Of a DNA stretch of 64,000 nt, positions 43,314 through 51,964 are shown in pieces; the first letter of the stretch is position 1; the number at the start of each line of letters is the position of its first letter. The notes under the pieces are model-generated. The model was not told the origin of the DNA. It did no database searches and saw only the letters and a program-made list of their open reading frames with translations. Position numbers and translations under genes: made by a program. The DNA comes from Stutzerimonas stutzeri (lineage in GTDB: Bacteria; Pseudomonadota; Gammaproteobacteria; Pseudomonadales; Pseudomonadaceae). Where the stretch lies: NCBI RefSeq assembly GCF_000590475.1, contig NZ_CP007441.1, positions 775,097 to 839,096 of the forward strand, written 5' to 3'.

Positions 43314-44258
43314 ATGCAAATCAAACTCGCCAATCCGCGCGGCTTTTGTGCCGGTGTCGACCGCGCCATCGAAATCGTCAACCGTGCCCTGGAAGTGTTC
43401 GGGCCGCCCATCTATGTGCGTCACGAAGTCGTGCACAACAAGTTCGTAGTCGAAGACCTGCGCGAGCGGGGTGCAATATTCGTCGATGAGCTGGATCAAG
43501 TGCCAGACGGCTTCATCGTTATCTTCAGCGCCCACGGCGTGTCCCAAGCCGTGCGGATGGAAGGGGAAAGGCGCGGCCTCAAGGTGTTCGACGCCACCTG
43601 CCCTTTGGTGACCAAGGTTCATCTTGAAGTGACCAAATACAGCCGTGAAGGGCGTGAGTGCATCCTCATCGGGCATGCAGGCCATCCCGAAGTCGAAGGC
43701 ACCATGGGCCAGTACGACACCGCCAACGGCGGCTCGATCTACCTTGTCGAAGATGAAAAAGACGTGGCTGAGTTGCAGGTGCGCAACCCCGAGGCCCTAG
43801 CGTTCGTCACACAGACCACGCTGTCCATGGACGACACCAGCCGGGTGATCGACGCGCTACGTACTCGCTTCCCCAGCATCGGCGGCCCGCGCAAGGACGA
43901 CATCTGCTACGCCACCCAGAATCGTCAGGACGCGGTCAAGCAGTTGGCCGGGGAGTGCGATGTGGTACTGGTGGTCGGCAGCCCCAACAGCTCCAATTCC
44001 AACCGCCTGCGCGAACTGGCTGAGCGCATGGATACCCCAGCGTATCTGATCGATGGAGCTGAAGACCTCAAGCGCGAATGGTTTGAGAACATTGAGCGCA
44101 TCGGCATTACTGCTGGAGCCTCCGCCCCCGAGGTGCTGGTGCGGGGAGTAATCGAGCGGCTGAAGGACTGGGGCGCGACGGGGATGGATGAGCTGGATGG
44201 CCGCCCGGAGAACGTGACGTTTTCGATGCCGAAGGAGTTGCGGTTGAAGGCTCTATAG
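43314..44258 (+). CDS. ispH: 4-hydroxy-3-methylbut-2-enyl diphosphate reductase
   Basis: Last enzyme of the MEP isoprenoid pathway, producing IPP and DMAPP; 314 residues. The three cysteines that hold the Fe-S cluster are C12 (NPRGFCAGVDRA), C96 (FDATCPLV) and C198 (DICYATQNRQ). FSAHGVS and PNSSNSNRL are further active-site blocks. It is preceded by a palindromic element and followed by the leftward pilE, 161 bp away. Confidence 0.96.
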   Translation: MQIKLANPRGFCAGVDRAIEIVNRALEVFGPPIYVRHEVVHNKFVVEDLRERGAIFVDELDQVPDGFIVIFSAHGVSQAVRMEGERRGLKVFDATCPLVTKVHLEVTKYSREGRECILIGHAGHPEVEGTMGQYDTANGGSIYLVEDEKDVAELQVRNPEALAFVTQTTLSMDDTSRVIDALRTRFPSIGGPRKDDICYATQNRQDAVKQLAGECDVVLVVGSPNSSNSNRLRELAERMDTPAYLIDGAEDLKREWFENIERIGITAGASAPEVLVRGVIERLKDWGATGMDELDGRPENVTFSMPKELRLKAL

Positions 44259-44374
44259 CTGTTGCCTATAGATTGCGATGTACCAGATAGCGTCTGCAAC
44301 GAATCCCCGGTCGTGCCCAACCCCAGCTACCGAACTGGGGCCTCGCGATAGCGCTTTAGGAATAATCTGACAGA

Positions 44375-44404
44375 GCGGAGGCCGGAATTTGGCCTCCCTC
44401 CGCT
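44375..44404. terminator. Hairpin between ispH and pilE
   Basis: GGAGGCC (44377-44383) pairs with GGCCTCC (44391-44397) around a seven-base loop, with partial extension of the stem. A second small stem, CCCCAG/CTGGGG, lies near 44321-44341. Neither has a strong T-run; together they probably end the convergent ispH and pilE transcripts. Confidence 0.4.
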
Positions 44405-44419
44405 ATCCCTAGTTTTAGG

Positions 44420-44845
44420 CTACCGCCAGCATTCCGACCATGCTCTGGAGCCGGTATTGCCCTTAATTCCGACCGCATTCAACGTCAGATTTCCACACGC
44501 GGTGTCGCTGAATTGCTGGTCGGCGCTTAGAGTATAACCGCCGTCTCCGTCTTCAGCCCCAACAGTCAGGGTGTACTTGCCAGTATCGGACGTTACACCG
44601 CTGCTTGTTGATGAACGCAGGTTAAGCTTGGCAACATCAGCTGCATCTGTAATGTATCTATTGTTCTGGGCGAAGTAGCGCTCTTGTCGTGCCGCGGCCT
44701 CACTAAGCAGCGCTTGGCCTTCTGTGCGATTGCCGCGGAGCACGTACTCTTGATAGGAAGGATAGGCAATCGCCGCAAGAATTCCGATGATCGCCACAAC
44801 AATCATGATCTCAATCAAGGTAAAACCGCTCTGGTCGCGCTTCAT
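44420..44845 (-). CDS. pilE: Minor pilin PilE
   Basis: Type IV minor pilin of 141 residues. The leader MKRDQSG is cut before the Phe of FTLIEIMIVVAIIGIL, which has the +5 Glu; YPSYQEYVLRGNRTEGQ follows. Two cysteines near the C-terminus (TACGN, SECWR) can form the usual pilin disulphide loop. It is the last gene of the leftward cluster, 41 bp after pilY1; pilY2, found here in P. aeruginosa, is absent. In minor-pilin complexes PilE links the priming complex to the major pilin. Confidence 0.92.
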   Translation of the reverse strand: MKRDQSGFTLIEIMIVVAIIGILAAIAYPSYQEYVLRGNRTEGQALLSEAAARQERYFAQNNRYITDAADVAKLNLRSSTSSGVTSDTGKYTLTVGAEDGDGGYTLSADQQFSDTACGNLTLNAVGIKGNTGSRAWSECWR

Positions 44846-44886
44846 GGTCGGCACCTTTGGTACTGCGAATTTCCAGCTTTCATTCG

Positions 44887-47800
44887 TCATTCCTCTTCGA
44901 CACGACGCCAGGTCTGGCGGCCTAGGCTGGCGGGGTCCGGGTAGATGTTTAGGCATTCCTGGCCCGTGCAATATTGATATGAGCTGTCGGAGTCTTGCGA
45001 CAGAGTGCCACCCCCTTCGCCGTCCTGGCGGATCGCGGAGATAGGCTCGTCCATATCTGTGGTGGGCTTGTAGTCGAACGCTTGGTGAAATGTTCTGCCG
45101 CCGGTGAACGGGTTGATGGCGTAGGTCCAGTTGGTGGCGCCATCGCCGCAGGGGTCGTCGTTAGGCACTAGCGACTGGAAGAACACTGTGCGACCCAGTT
45201 GCGACATGTTTTCAACCACCATTTCACCGTCGCTTTGCTTCAGGTTTAGATACCAGCCATTCTGGGCGGCTGGCGAGCCCTCCGGGCCTGAATTCCAGCG
45301 CACGGAGTTATCACTAACCACGCGGCCTTGGCGAGTCGAACCATCAGCTTCGACGGTCGTCTGGGTTACGATCTCTTGTTCTTGTAGACTGCTGCGGTTG
45401 ATGTTTGGATCGCTGGCCTCCTCGCCCAGAGTCTGCTTGTCCCAGATACCGTAGACGGTTTGCGCGAAATTCTTGTCGCCTGCCTTGTCGCCGGTTTCAA
45501 AGAATTTACCGGTGCCGAAAACGACTAAGTAGCCAAACCCTGTCGGGTGGCGGACCAGGCTGGGAGCGGAAGTAATAGGTTGGCGAATGTCGCCGTCATC
45601 ATCCACCGCACTAAATAGCGGTTCGCCGCCAAAGGCTACCTCGAAGTCATTGATGACATTTTCGCCGTCGTCTTCGGTGGTGAAGGGCGCGCTGTCGCTG
45701 CGTCCATTGCGTAGCAGATCGAAACGCCAAACATTGCCCTGCAGGTCGCCAGCGTAGGCGTAGTCGGCAACGCCATCGGCGTTGTAGTCGCCAAGTTTTG
45801 GAGTGGACAGGCCGTTGGCTGTCCCGTCCAGGCCTTCCACCTCCAAGCTCTTGAGCAGGGTGCCTTCCATTGCGTCGACGATAAATAGCGCCGCCTTGCC
45901 ATTAGTGTTATTGGCGCTCTCATAACCATTGCCGAACACCACGGTCCATTCCCCGGTGTGCAGACGGGCAACGGTGGGTTGCGAGAAGCTGTAGCCCATT
46001 TTGACTTCGGCGTCGTCGGGCAGGCTGTTGTCGTCGAATTCCCAAAGCAGCTTCTCGCTACCTGGGCTGGTGATATCTAGGGCAAATATCGACCTACCGC
46101 CGGCTTTAAGTGTGCCGACCAGAATGGTGCGCCATTCGGTACCGTTGAATACGTCAGCCACAACTGGGGTGCCTTCGACGTAGAACTCATGGCTATAGTT
46201 GGAGCCGGTCAACTTGTTCAATTTAGGAAAGACGGCACTGGGGATGAACGCGAACTCCTCGACGCCGGTCTGGGCGTTGAACCCATGAAGCATGCCGTCG
46301 TTGCCGCCGACATAAAGACGCGAAGGGCGCCCGGCAATGTCTTCGGCGAAAGTTGAGTAGGCGTTATTACCTTCGAGTTTGTTAGTGAAATTGATCAAGT
46401 AGCGTGGGCCGGATACGACGGCTGGGCTGGACGAATAGAAATCGCCCAGCAGTCCGCTGCGTTGGCGGAAGGTCGTTCCTTCGCCGTTGCGATTGCCTCG
46501 CAAATACTGTAAGCGCTGCTCGCCTAGGGCATCGGCAGAGTTACCGTTTTCCGGGTCGCGGCTGAGCAGCTTGGCCAGCGTGCCGGTGGTATTGGATGCG
46601 CCTGCATTGTCCCAGCTGAAATCCACCAATCCGCTGTTGGTGTCGCCGGCAATTTTGATCGTGCGGGTTTGCCAGCCTGGCACTTGGCTTTTGGCGCTCC
46701 ATATCTCTCTGGTTTCAAACGTGCCGCTTTCGGAATCCCAGGCCTTCTCGAAGCGTTTGACATCTCCGGACCAGTTGTCGTCACTGGCGTAGGACGTCTG
46801 GTACGAAACGGTCTTGACCGTGCCGTTGTTATTTTCGTCCGCACTGATCTGACCGGAATTGATGGCTGGTCGGGCTGCGGTGGCCTTGCGATCGGCAATG
46901 CGCGAAAGAATGTCATCGAAGGCCTGGACCATGGTTTCTGGGCTGTCAACGCTGAAAAATTCGCCGCGCGAGTTAATCGCGGCATGCCAGAGATCATAGA
47001 CGTTGTTGTTGCCTCCATCGGAACTAGCTGCAGGCCAAGTGGCGGTGCCGGCTACCAGTGACTCGTAACCGAATCCTCTATGTGTGCTCCCCTCCCAAGG
47101 AATGTCGGAGCGATCCATGGCTTCGGTGAGGCCCAGACCCATCATGAAATTGGTCATATGTTGCCAGGTGGCTGGATCGTTGCGTGGGTCCCAATAATCG
47201 GTTGTGGAATCACCGCTTTTGAATGGGAGGAAAGGTGGCAATTCATCATCGAGGTTCGGGTTCAGGTCGGTGGCCCAATAGTGCATGGCCAAGTCGGCTA
47301 GCGTGTTGCTCTGGCTGTCATGATACGGCGTCTGGCTGGTGTAGCTGCGTTGGCCATCGGGTAAGTTGAATTTGGCAGCGTCATGACGAAAGCTGCCAGG
47401 TGCGCTGACCGATTCGTTCCATAGGCCGTCGGTCATCATGATGTGGTAGCTGGCGCGGCAAGCGTAGGTATTCTGCGTCGTGTTATCGGTGCCGTTAGGG
47501 TTCTTCTGCCACGGAGTTGTGGTTGTGAAGAACTCGCCCGCGCGCTTCATGGCCGCTGGCAAATAGGTGCTCTGGTTGAAATTAATATTTTGTAGCCAAG
47601 CGTACAGCTGACCTTTATGTTCGGGAGAGTAAGCCTTGAAGGCATTATCCCTGCAGTTGCTGTCGGTACCGTCGAATTTGGTGCACCGCCCCAGACCCTG
47701 CCAACTAAGGCGTATGGCAGGAGAAAGATCATAGAAGGCAAGAGCTGCAGCGGAGACGGTAGCTAGGGCGCGATTGCGATAGAAGGAATACCAATTCGCG

Positions 47801-48591
47801 AAGTTTTGCTGTTCGTCGTTGTCGACGAACTTGAGAGTGTAGCAATCGTCCTCGTCAAGTTTGCAGTTCGCGTCTTTGGCTGAGTTGTAGACGTAGTAGT
47901 AAGCCGGTACTCCACTACGGGTCCAGCTACCGGTATAGCGACCAGTATTATTGCTGTACGTACAGTCTCCGTCCGCCCAGCCATCGGTGCTCGCTGTACA
48001 GCCTCTCCCCGAGTTATTCCGGCGGATAGTTATGATTTCACCGGCGTCGGTTTCGCAGGTTTTTTCCTGTCGATTGCTAAGATTAGTGACGGAGCATGAA
48101 AAGTCGCTGGATGGGTTTTCCGCCAGTCGATTGCTCGTGCTGCTATAGCCATAGCTGGTGGGCAAGTTCTCTTCCAGCACATATGTCCAAGATACTTTGT
48201 AATCATCGGACAGATCTAGATTGCCGCGAGCGCTGTTGTAACCATTGACCAGCGCTGAGGTAAAACTAGTAGAAAGCTGATTCTCTTCGCCTGACGCATC
48301 GAAGGTGATCGGCGCCCTGTAATTTGCTTCAGGGTTGTAATAAATCGGGTTAAATGTGCTCGACTTGGCGCGACGTGTTGCCGAGTATCCATTCTTATTA
48401 TCCGGAGCGAAGGCCCAGCGCATGCTGCCCGAGTCGTCGAGCGTCAGTAGCATATTAGGAGGTACGCCAACCGTCAGGCTAAGGGGGCTCTGTGATACGG
48501 TCGCATAGGCGTTGGCGGAATTGAGCAAAACTACGCCCAAGGCCGCATATGACAGCATCTTGACGCGAGAATGGATGCGAAAACGAAGCAT
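44887..48591 (-). CDS. pilY1: PilY1, pilus-tip adhesin and assembly factor
   Basis: Exported protein of 1,234 residues. A signal peptide (LSYAALGVVLLNSANAYA) is followed by a von Willebrand A-like region with the MIDAS motif DDSGSM (near 50), a cysteine-rich insert with about eight Cys (near 130-215), and a C-terminal beta-propeller (about 700-1,150). The propeller holds a calcium-loop-like DYNADGVADY (near 920). In P. aeruginosa PilY1 sits at the pilus tip, acts in surface sensing, and its calcium site controls retraction. The ATG at 48591 is used; a TTG lies five codons upstream. The first part of the gene is visibly AT-richer than the flanking genes. Confidence 0.92.
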   Translation of the reverse strand: MLRFRIHSRVKMLSYAALGVVLLNSANAYATVSQSPLSLTVGVPPNMLLTLDDSGSMRWAFAPDNKNGYSATRRAKSSTFNPIYYNPEANYRAPITFDASGEENQLSTSFTSALVNGYNSARGNLDLSDDYKVSWTYVLEENLPTSYGYSSTSNRLAENPSSDFSCSVTNLSNRQEKTCETDAGEIITIRRNNSGRGCTASTDGWADGDCTYSNNTGRYTGSWTRSGVPAYYYVYNSAKDANCKLDEDDCYTLKFVDNDEQQNFANWYSFYRNRALATVSAAALAFYDLSPAIRLSWQGLGRCTKFDGTDSNCRDNAFKAYSPEHKGQLYAWLQNINFNQSTYLPAAMKRAGEFFTTTTPWQKNPNGTDNTTQNTYACRASYHIMMTDGLWNESVSAPGSFRHDAAKFNLPDGQRSYTSQTPYHDSQSNTLADLAMHYWATDLNPNLDDELPPFLPFKSGDSTTDYWDPRNDPATWQHMTNFMMGLGLTEAMDRSDIPWEGSTHRGFGYESLVAGTATWPAASSDGGNNNVYDLWHAAINSRGEFFSVDSPETMVQAFDDILSRIADRKATAARPAINSGQISADENNNGTVKTVSYQTSYASDDNWSGDVKRFEKAWDSESGTFETREIWSAKSQVPGWQTRTIKIAGDTNSGLVDFSWDNAGASNTTGTLAKLLSRDPENGNSADALGEQRLQYLRGNRNGEGTTFRQRSGLLGDFYSSSPAVVSGPRYLINFTNKLEGNNAYSTFAEDIAGRPSRLYVGGNDGMLHGFNAQTGVEEFAFIPSAVFPKLNKLTGSNYSHEFYVEGTPVVADVFNGTEWRTILVGTLKAGGRSIFALDITSPGSEKLLWEFDDNSLPDDAEVKMGYSFSQPTVARLHTGEWTVVFGNGYESANNTNGKAALFIVDAMEGTLLKSLEVEGLDGTANGLSTPKLGDYNADGVADYAYAGDLQGNVWRFDLLRNGRSDSAPFTTEDDGENVINDFEVAFGGEPLFSAVDDDGDIRQPITSAPSLVRHPTGFGYLVVFGTGKFFETGDKAGDKNFAQTVYGIWDKQTLGEEASDPNINRSSLQEQEIVTQTTVEADGSTRQGRVVSDNSVRWNSGPEGSPAAQNGWYLNLKQSDGEMVVENMSQLGRTVFFQSLVPNDDPCGDGATNWTYAINPFTGGRTFHQAFDYKPTTDMDEPISAIRQDGEGGGTLSQDSDSSYQYCTGQECLNIYPDPASLGRQTWRRVEEE

Positions 48592-48602
48592 ATTGGCGGC
48601 TC

Positions 48603-49220
48603 TCAATTGTTAAGGCCAAGGTAGATATTGGCGTGTGTCGACTGCAAATACAGGGCATCGGCAGCTTTGCCATTGTTGAGGTAGAAATAGGTACCTTGGC
48701 CTTCCGCGACCATGCCGTACTCAGCGTTGACTGCCGCGTTTCCGGTTTCCACTGCCAGGATGCTGTGCCAAGCCGCATCGTATTGAGTGTTAGCTTCGGT
48801 TTCAGCTGTCGGATCGGTACCGCGATAGGGCATCCAAATATTGGAGGATGCTTCGAGAAAATCTCCGTCGATCGACTCGGGCTGATCGACGAAGGCCAGC
48901 AGATGGTCGGTTTTGATCGCGAGCAGGCAGGGCTTGTTGAGGCCGGTGGTTTTCAGTGTGTTCGATACGGCGCAATTGTCTGCCTGGGCTTCGAGCTTTT
49001 CGACCAGATTTCCCGGGCCGTAAAAGCGGAACTCAGCTTCGCGTAACGCAGCGTCGGCAACGCTCTTGAGTTGCATGTCGTGAGCGCGGCTTGCGGTAAT
49101 ACGTGATTCGAGGGTAACGCCGCGCATGCTGCTAACCGCCAGAAGAGTCAGCACCAGCAGCATGACGAGGGAAACGAGCAATACCGCTCCCTTTTGGGTT
49201 TTACGAAAGGGTGGGGTCAT
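48603..49220 (-). CDS. pilX: Minor pilin PilX
   Basis: Pilin-like protein of 205 residues. The basic leader MTPPFRKTQKG precedes AVLLVSLVMLLVLTLLAVSS; the +5 position lacks Glu, as is usual for PilX/GspK-type subunits at the pilus tip. Two cysteines (DNCAV, KPCLL) may pair. The ATG overlaps the pilW stop (ATGA), and pilY1 starts 11 bp after its end. Confidence 0.9.
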   Translation of the reverse strand: MTPPFRKTQKGAVLLVSLVMLLVLTLLAVSSMRGVTLESRITASRAHDMQLKSVADAALREAEFRFYGPGNLVEKLEAQADNCAVSNTLKTTGLNKPCLLAIKTDHLLAFVDQPESIDGDFLEASSNIWMPYRGTDPTAETEANTQYDAAWHSILAVETGNAAVNAEYGMVAEGQGTYFYLNNGKAADALYLQSTHANIYLGLNN

Positions 49221-50080
49221 GGCATGAGATTCCTGAGGGTCTGGCTGCTACCTGCAATCTGATAGATACGCTTGCTGTCTGCCTCCTGTAGTCTGGCTTT
49301 GGCCTCGGCCGAGGCCTCGTTCAACCAGTCAGAGAAGACCTTGGAATCATCGCTGTCGCGCTGACCCGTGCGGCTGGCGAGCAACAAGGCATATCGCACG
49401 CTGCGGATCGCACCGCTGGATGGGATCCAGTCCGCCTGAGGAATAAAAGTGGTGACTTCCTTGTTCAGTACATCTGTGTTGCCTACACCGAAATCCAAGC
49501 GAACATCGGCGATTCCGCGAAGCAGTTCGCCATATTGTGGGCTGGTGGCATTTAGGTTTTTGCACAGCAGCCGGCCATTCTGCAGCTCGCCACCAGTGCT
49601 GGGTTCGTACTTGAGCGCCAGCACTGTCAGCTCGTTCTCATCAGGGGGATCCGAGGGAAAGGCTTCGTCATATTCGACGGAGCTGGCGGCGCCCTGGCAG
49701 TCCAGCTCTCCGCTGGCCTGCGGCTGATAACGAACGCAGAAGCCGGTGCCGCCACCGTCGGGATCATTGGGATTAAGCCCGGTAATGGCATGACCTGTGT
49801 CGAAGGCTAGGCATCCGCCTGCGGCTGGCTGCTCGGGAAAGATCGTTTCCAGCAACATCGATGGGTTCCGCCGATAGCCCGCCTTGCCTAGGTACTCGCC
49901 GATCATCAGCGCAGCGAAGCGGCTGTTCTCTAAATTGCCGGCTTGGTTCTGTTGAAAGACGTAATTGCGCTTGTTGTCGATATAGACCTGGGTAATCCCG
50001 AGCATCAAAAAGCTGCTGATGGCGAGCGCAATCAATAGCTCAATCATCGATAGGCCAAATTGGCGTTTCATGTTGTTCAT
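49217..50080 (-). CDS. pilW: Minor pilin PilW
   Basis: Minor pilin of 287 residues. The leader MNNMKRQFG is cut before LSMIELLIALAISSFLMLG, where +1 is Leu rather than Phe and +5 Glu is kept. The large C-terminal domain has several Cys. The ATG at 50080 overlaps the pilV stop as ATGA and is preferred over an open upstream extension. PilW with PilV, PilX and FimU forms the priming complex for pilus assembly. Confidence 0.9.
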   Translation of the reverse strand: MNNMKRQFGLSMIELLIALAISSFLMLGITQVYIDNKRNYVFQQNQAGNLENSRFAALMIGEYLGKAGYRRNPSMLLETIFPEQPAAGGCLAFDTGHAITGLNPNDPDGGGTGFCVRYQPQASGELDCQGAASSVEYDEAFPSDPPDENELTVLALKYEPSTGGELQNGRLLCKNLNATSPQYGELLRGIADVRLDFGVGNTDVLNKEVTTFIPQADWIPSSGAIRSVRYALLLASRTGQRDSDDSKVFSDWLNEASAEAKARLQEADSKRIYQIAGSSQTLRNLMP

Positions 50081-50646
50081 GGCTCTATCCGAAGGGTGTA
50101 AGTACAAACGGTAGCGTCCGAGTCGCTTGCATCCAGACAGGCGCCTTCTCGAACTTGCCAGGCCAGGCGGACTTCAATCATCGAACCCTGGTTATCGCAG
50201 TCACCGGGAGCAGAACTGCGGCAGATATATACGTGGCTGTCGAACAGATCCGCACCACCAGGCAGTAAAGCCTCGACTCTGTCAGCCCAACAATCGCGTA
50301 GTTCCTGCGCCGTTGCGGCGATCTGGGTCGGGCTCGCCACGCAGGCGGCGCGCTCTGTGAAGTCTTCGCCTTCATCCTTGAAGAACAAAGAGCTGGTTTT
50401 CATTCCGCTGTTCACCGGGAAGCGCGGGGGCACCATGTCAAAGAGCTCATTGGGGTTGGTTCGCATGATCTCGATCAGGTCGCCTGCCAACATAACTGCA
50501 GTGTTGCGCTGCACGGAATCTTGGGTGTACTGGATGCTGCGTCCTTGTAAGGCCACCATGCCGAGTACTCCGATGGTGGTCAGCAGCAATGCCACAAGCA
50601 CTTCGATCAGGCTGAAGCCTTTGTTGGTCGTCATCGCGTTCCTCAT
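50077..50646 (-). CDS. pilV: Minor pilin PilV
   Basis: Minor pilin of 189 residues with leader MRNAMTTNKG before FSLIEVLVALLLTTIGVLGM, the characteristic PilV N-terminus. Several cysteines lie in the C-terminal half (AACVAS, RDCWAD, YICRSS, DCDNQ). The ATG at 50646 overlaps the fimU stop as ATGA; the next in-frame ATG (four codons on) is an alternative. Confidence 0.9.
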   Translation of the reverse strand: MRNAMTTNKGFSLIEVLVALLLTTIGVLGMVALQGRSIQYTQDSVQRNTAVMLAGDLIEIMRTNPNELFDMVPPRFPVNSGMKTSSLFFKDEGEDFTERAACVASPTQIAATAQELRDCWADRVEALLPGGADLFDSHVYICRSSAPGDCDNQGSMIEVRLAWQVREGACLDASDSDATVCTYTLRIEP

Positions 50647-51140
50647 GGGGTGCAACTGGCGAGGTTGGTGCCAGTGGCGTCTTGCTTGCCGCGTGGATAG
50701 AGAAGGGTGCCGCCGCTGGGCTGTACTTCGAGCAGATAACCGGTGCTAGGGTCGTCATCGCGACAGAGAGTGAATTTAGCTGCCGTAGCGGTGCCGTTGG
50801 GGCGATAGAGCAGTTTGTCGTCGTGCAGGGCTGTGCTGAGGATTTCCACCTGTTCGGGGTTGTGCTCCATGATGCGCTCGACATCATCGCCGCCAGTTTC
50901 GCGGATTTCCCAGGGTGCGTTGTTCTTTGTCTGAATTTCATAAGCGGCGTGGTTGACGACTGCTTGCCCTCGTGCGTGCTGCAGAAAGGCAACCAATTCA
51001 TCTGCCTTACTTTGCAGTTGGTTGTTGCGGATTAGCATGCTGAAGTTGGGGACGGCGATGGCCGCGAATATGCTCAAAAGCACCAAGGTGATCATCAGCT
51101 CGACCAGAGTAAATCCGTGCATGTCGGTTCGGCGTGACAT
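50643..51140 (-). CDS. fimU: Minor pilin FimU
   Basis: Minor pilin of 165 residues; leader MSRRTDMHG precedes FTLVELMITLVLLSIFAAI with +5 Glu. The start at 51140 is chosen because GGAG lies six bases upstream; the ATG at 51152 has no such site. It begins the tightly overlapping run fimU-pilV-pilW-pilX. An AlgR-like box lies 87 bp ahead of the start. Confidence 0.9.
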   Translation of the reverse strand: MSRRTDMHGFTLVELMITLVLLSIFAAIAVPNFSMLIRNNQLQSKADELVAFLQHARGQAVVNHAAYEIQTKNNAPWEIRETGGDDVERIMEHNPEQVEILSTALHDDKLLYRPNGTATAAKFTLCRDDDPSTGYLLEVQPSGGTLLYPRGKQDATGTNLASCTP

Positions 51141-51226
51141 GGTGTGCTCCATGGAAAACGTGAGCGGATGATGCAAACGTGCTTGTGCCTTGTCCCGGAG
51201 GTAAGGATGGTTGGCATGTTTGCAGG

Positions 51227-51235
51227 GATGAACGG
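51227..51235 (-). promoter_or_regulatory. AlgR-box-like site ahead of fimU
   Basis: On the minus strand CCGTTCATC, one mismatch from the AlgR consensus CCGTTCGTC, lies 87 bp upstream of the fimU ATG in the fimT-fimU gap. In P. aeruginosa AlgR directly activates this operon. A nine-base motif with one mismatch is weak evidence alone; the position supports it. Confidence 0.45.
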
Positions 51236-51309
51236 TCGGATTATCCGTTTTGCCCGCGGCGGACGGTGTGATCCACACCAAGGTTCGCACCACCACTTGA
51301 GACGCGGGT

Positions 51310-51810
51310 CTAGGAACTGCACAGGTCTGCGCTGCCGCTGTTCTCGGCTGGGGTGCCGTGGCGCAGCCGCCCTTGACGGTTGAGGATCAATTGCCAAGCC
51401 ACTTGTTGTTTGTGGCACTGGTAGAAACGTCCATTGCCGGTAGGGCTGGAGCCGTTGTCACGATAGCGGATGCTCTGCTGGAAACCGCTCCAGCGCAGGT
51501 CGTCATGGGTGGGGAGTTGGGTGAGCTGTAGTATTTGATTATCTGATGTGCGAACGAGCCAGCCGCTGACCCAATTGGCCGAGCAGGTTTGGCCATTGCT
51601 GCTGCCGCATATCTCAATTGTGCGGCGCCGCAGGACCGCCTCGGCGCGGGCATTATTCAGGATGGATTCAACCTGCTCCATGAGCGTTTGCTGACGACTG
51701 CGGGCGATCAGACCATCGAAGGCCGGCAAGGCAATGTTCGCGGCGATAGCTAGTAGCACTAGGGTGATCAGTAATTCGATGAGCGTGAAGCCTTGTTCTC
51801 TGTTCGACAT
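51310..51810 (-). CDS. fimT: Pseudopilin FimT
   Basis: Type IV pilin-like protein of 166 residues; leader MSNREQG precedes FTLIELLITLVLLAIAANI. The C-terminal half has Cys in IEICGSS, QTCSAN and FYQCHKQ. It is separated from fimU by 169 bp and so may be transcribed apart, as in P. aeruginosa. FimT proteins in other bacteria are DNA receptors for natural transformation; in P. stutzeri relatives, which are naturally competent, the same role is possible but not shown here. Confidence 0.88.
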   Translation of the reverse strand: MSNREQGFTLIELLITLVLLAIAANIALPAFDGLIARSRQQTLMEQVESILNNARAEAVLRRRTIEICGSSNGQTCSANWVSGWLVRTSDNQILQLTQLPTHDDLRWSGFQQSIRYRDNGSSPTGNGRFYQCHKQQVAWQLILNRQGRLRHGTPAENSGSADLCSS

Positions 51811-51964
51811 GGTGCGGTTCCTTTGCACGTATCATGTGCCGCCTTCCTGGCGACCCCGTCTAGCTTCGACCGACCCGAGTCGGCGAAGAGAGCTTTTAGA
51901 CCAACACGGCAGCCAGTCCAAGGATCGGAAGCTAAAAATGTGAACCAGCGTGTCGGAGGAGAGC

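Noticed and set aside
43229..43489. Open frame of 86 codons overlapping the ispH start
   Set aside because: It begins in the palindromic element and reads ispH in another frame.
44259..44419. Possible tRNA or small RNA between ispH and pilE
   Set aside because: Two small stems are present, but no cloverleaf, anticodon arm or T-loop consensus could be found.
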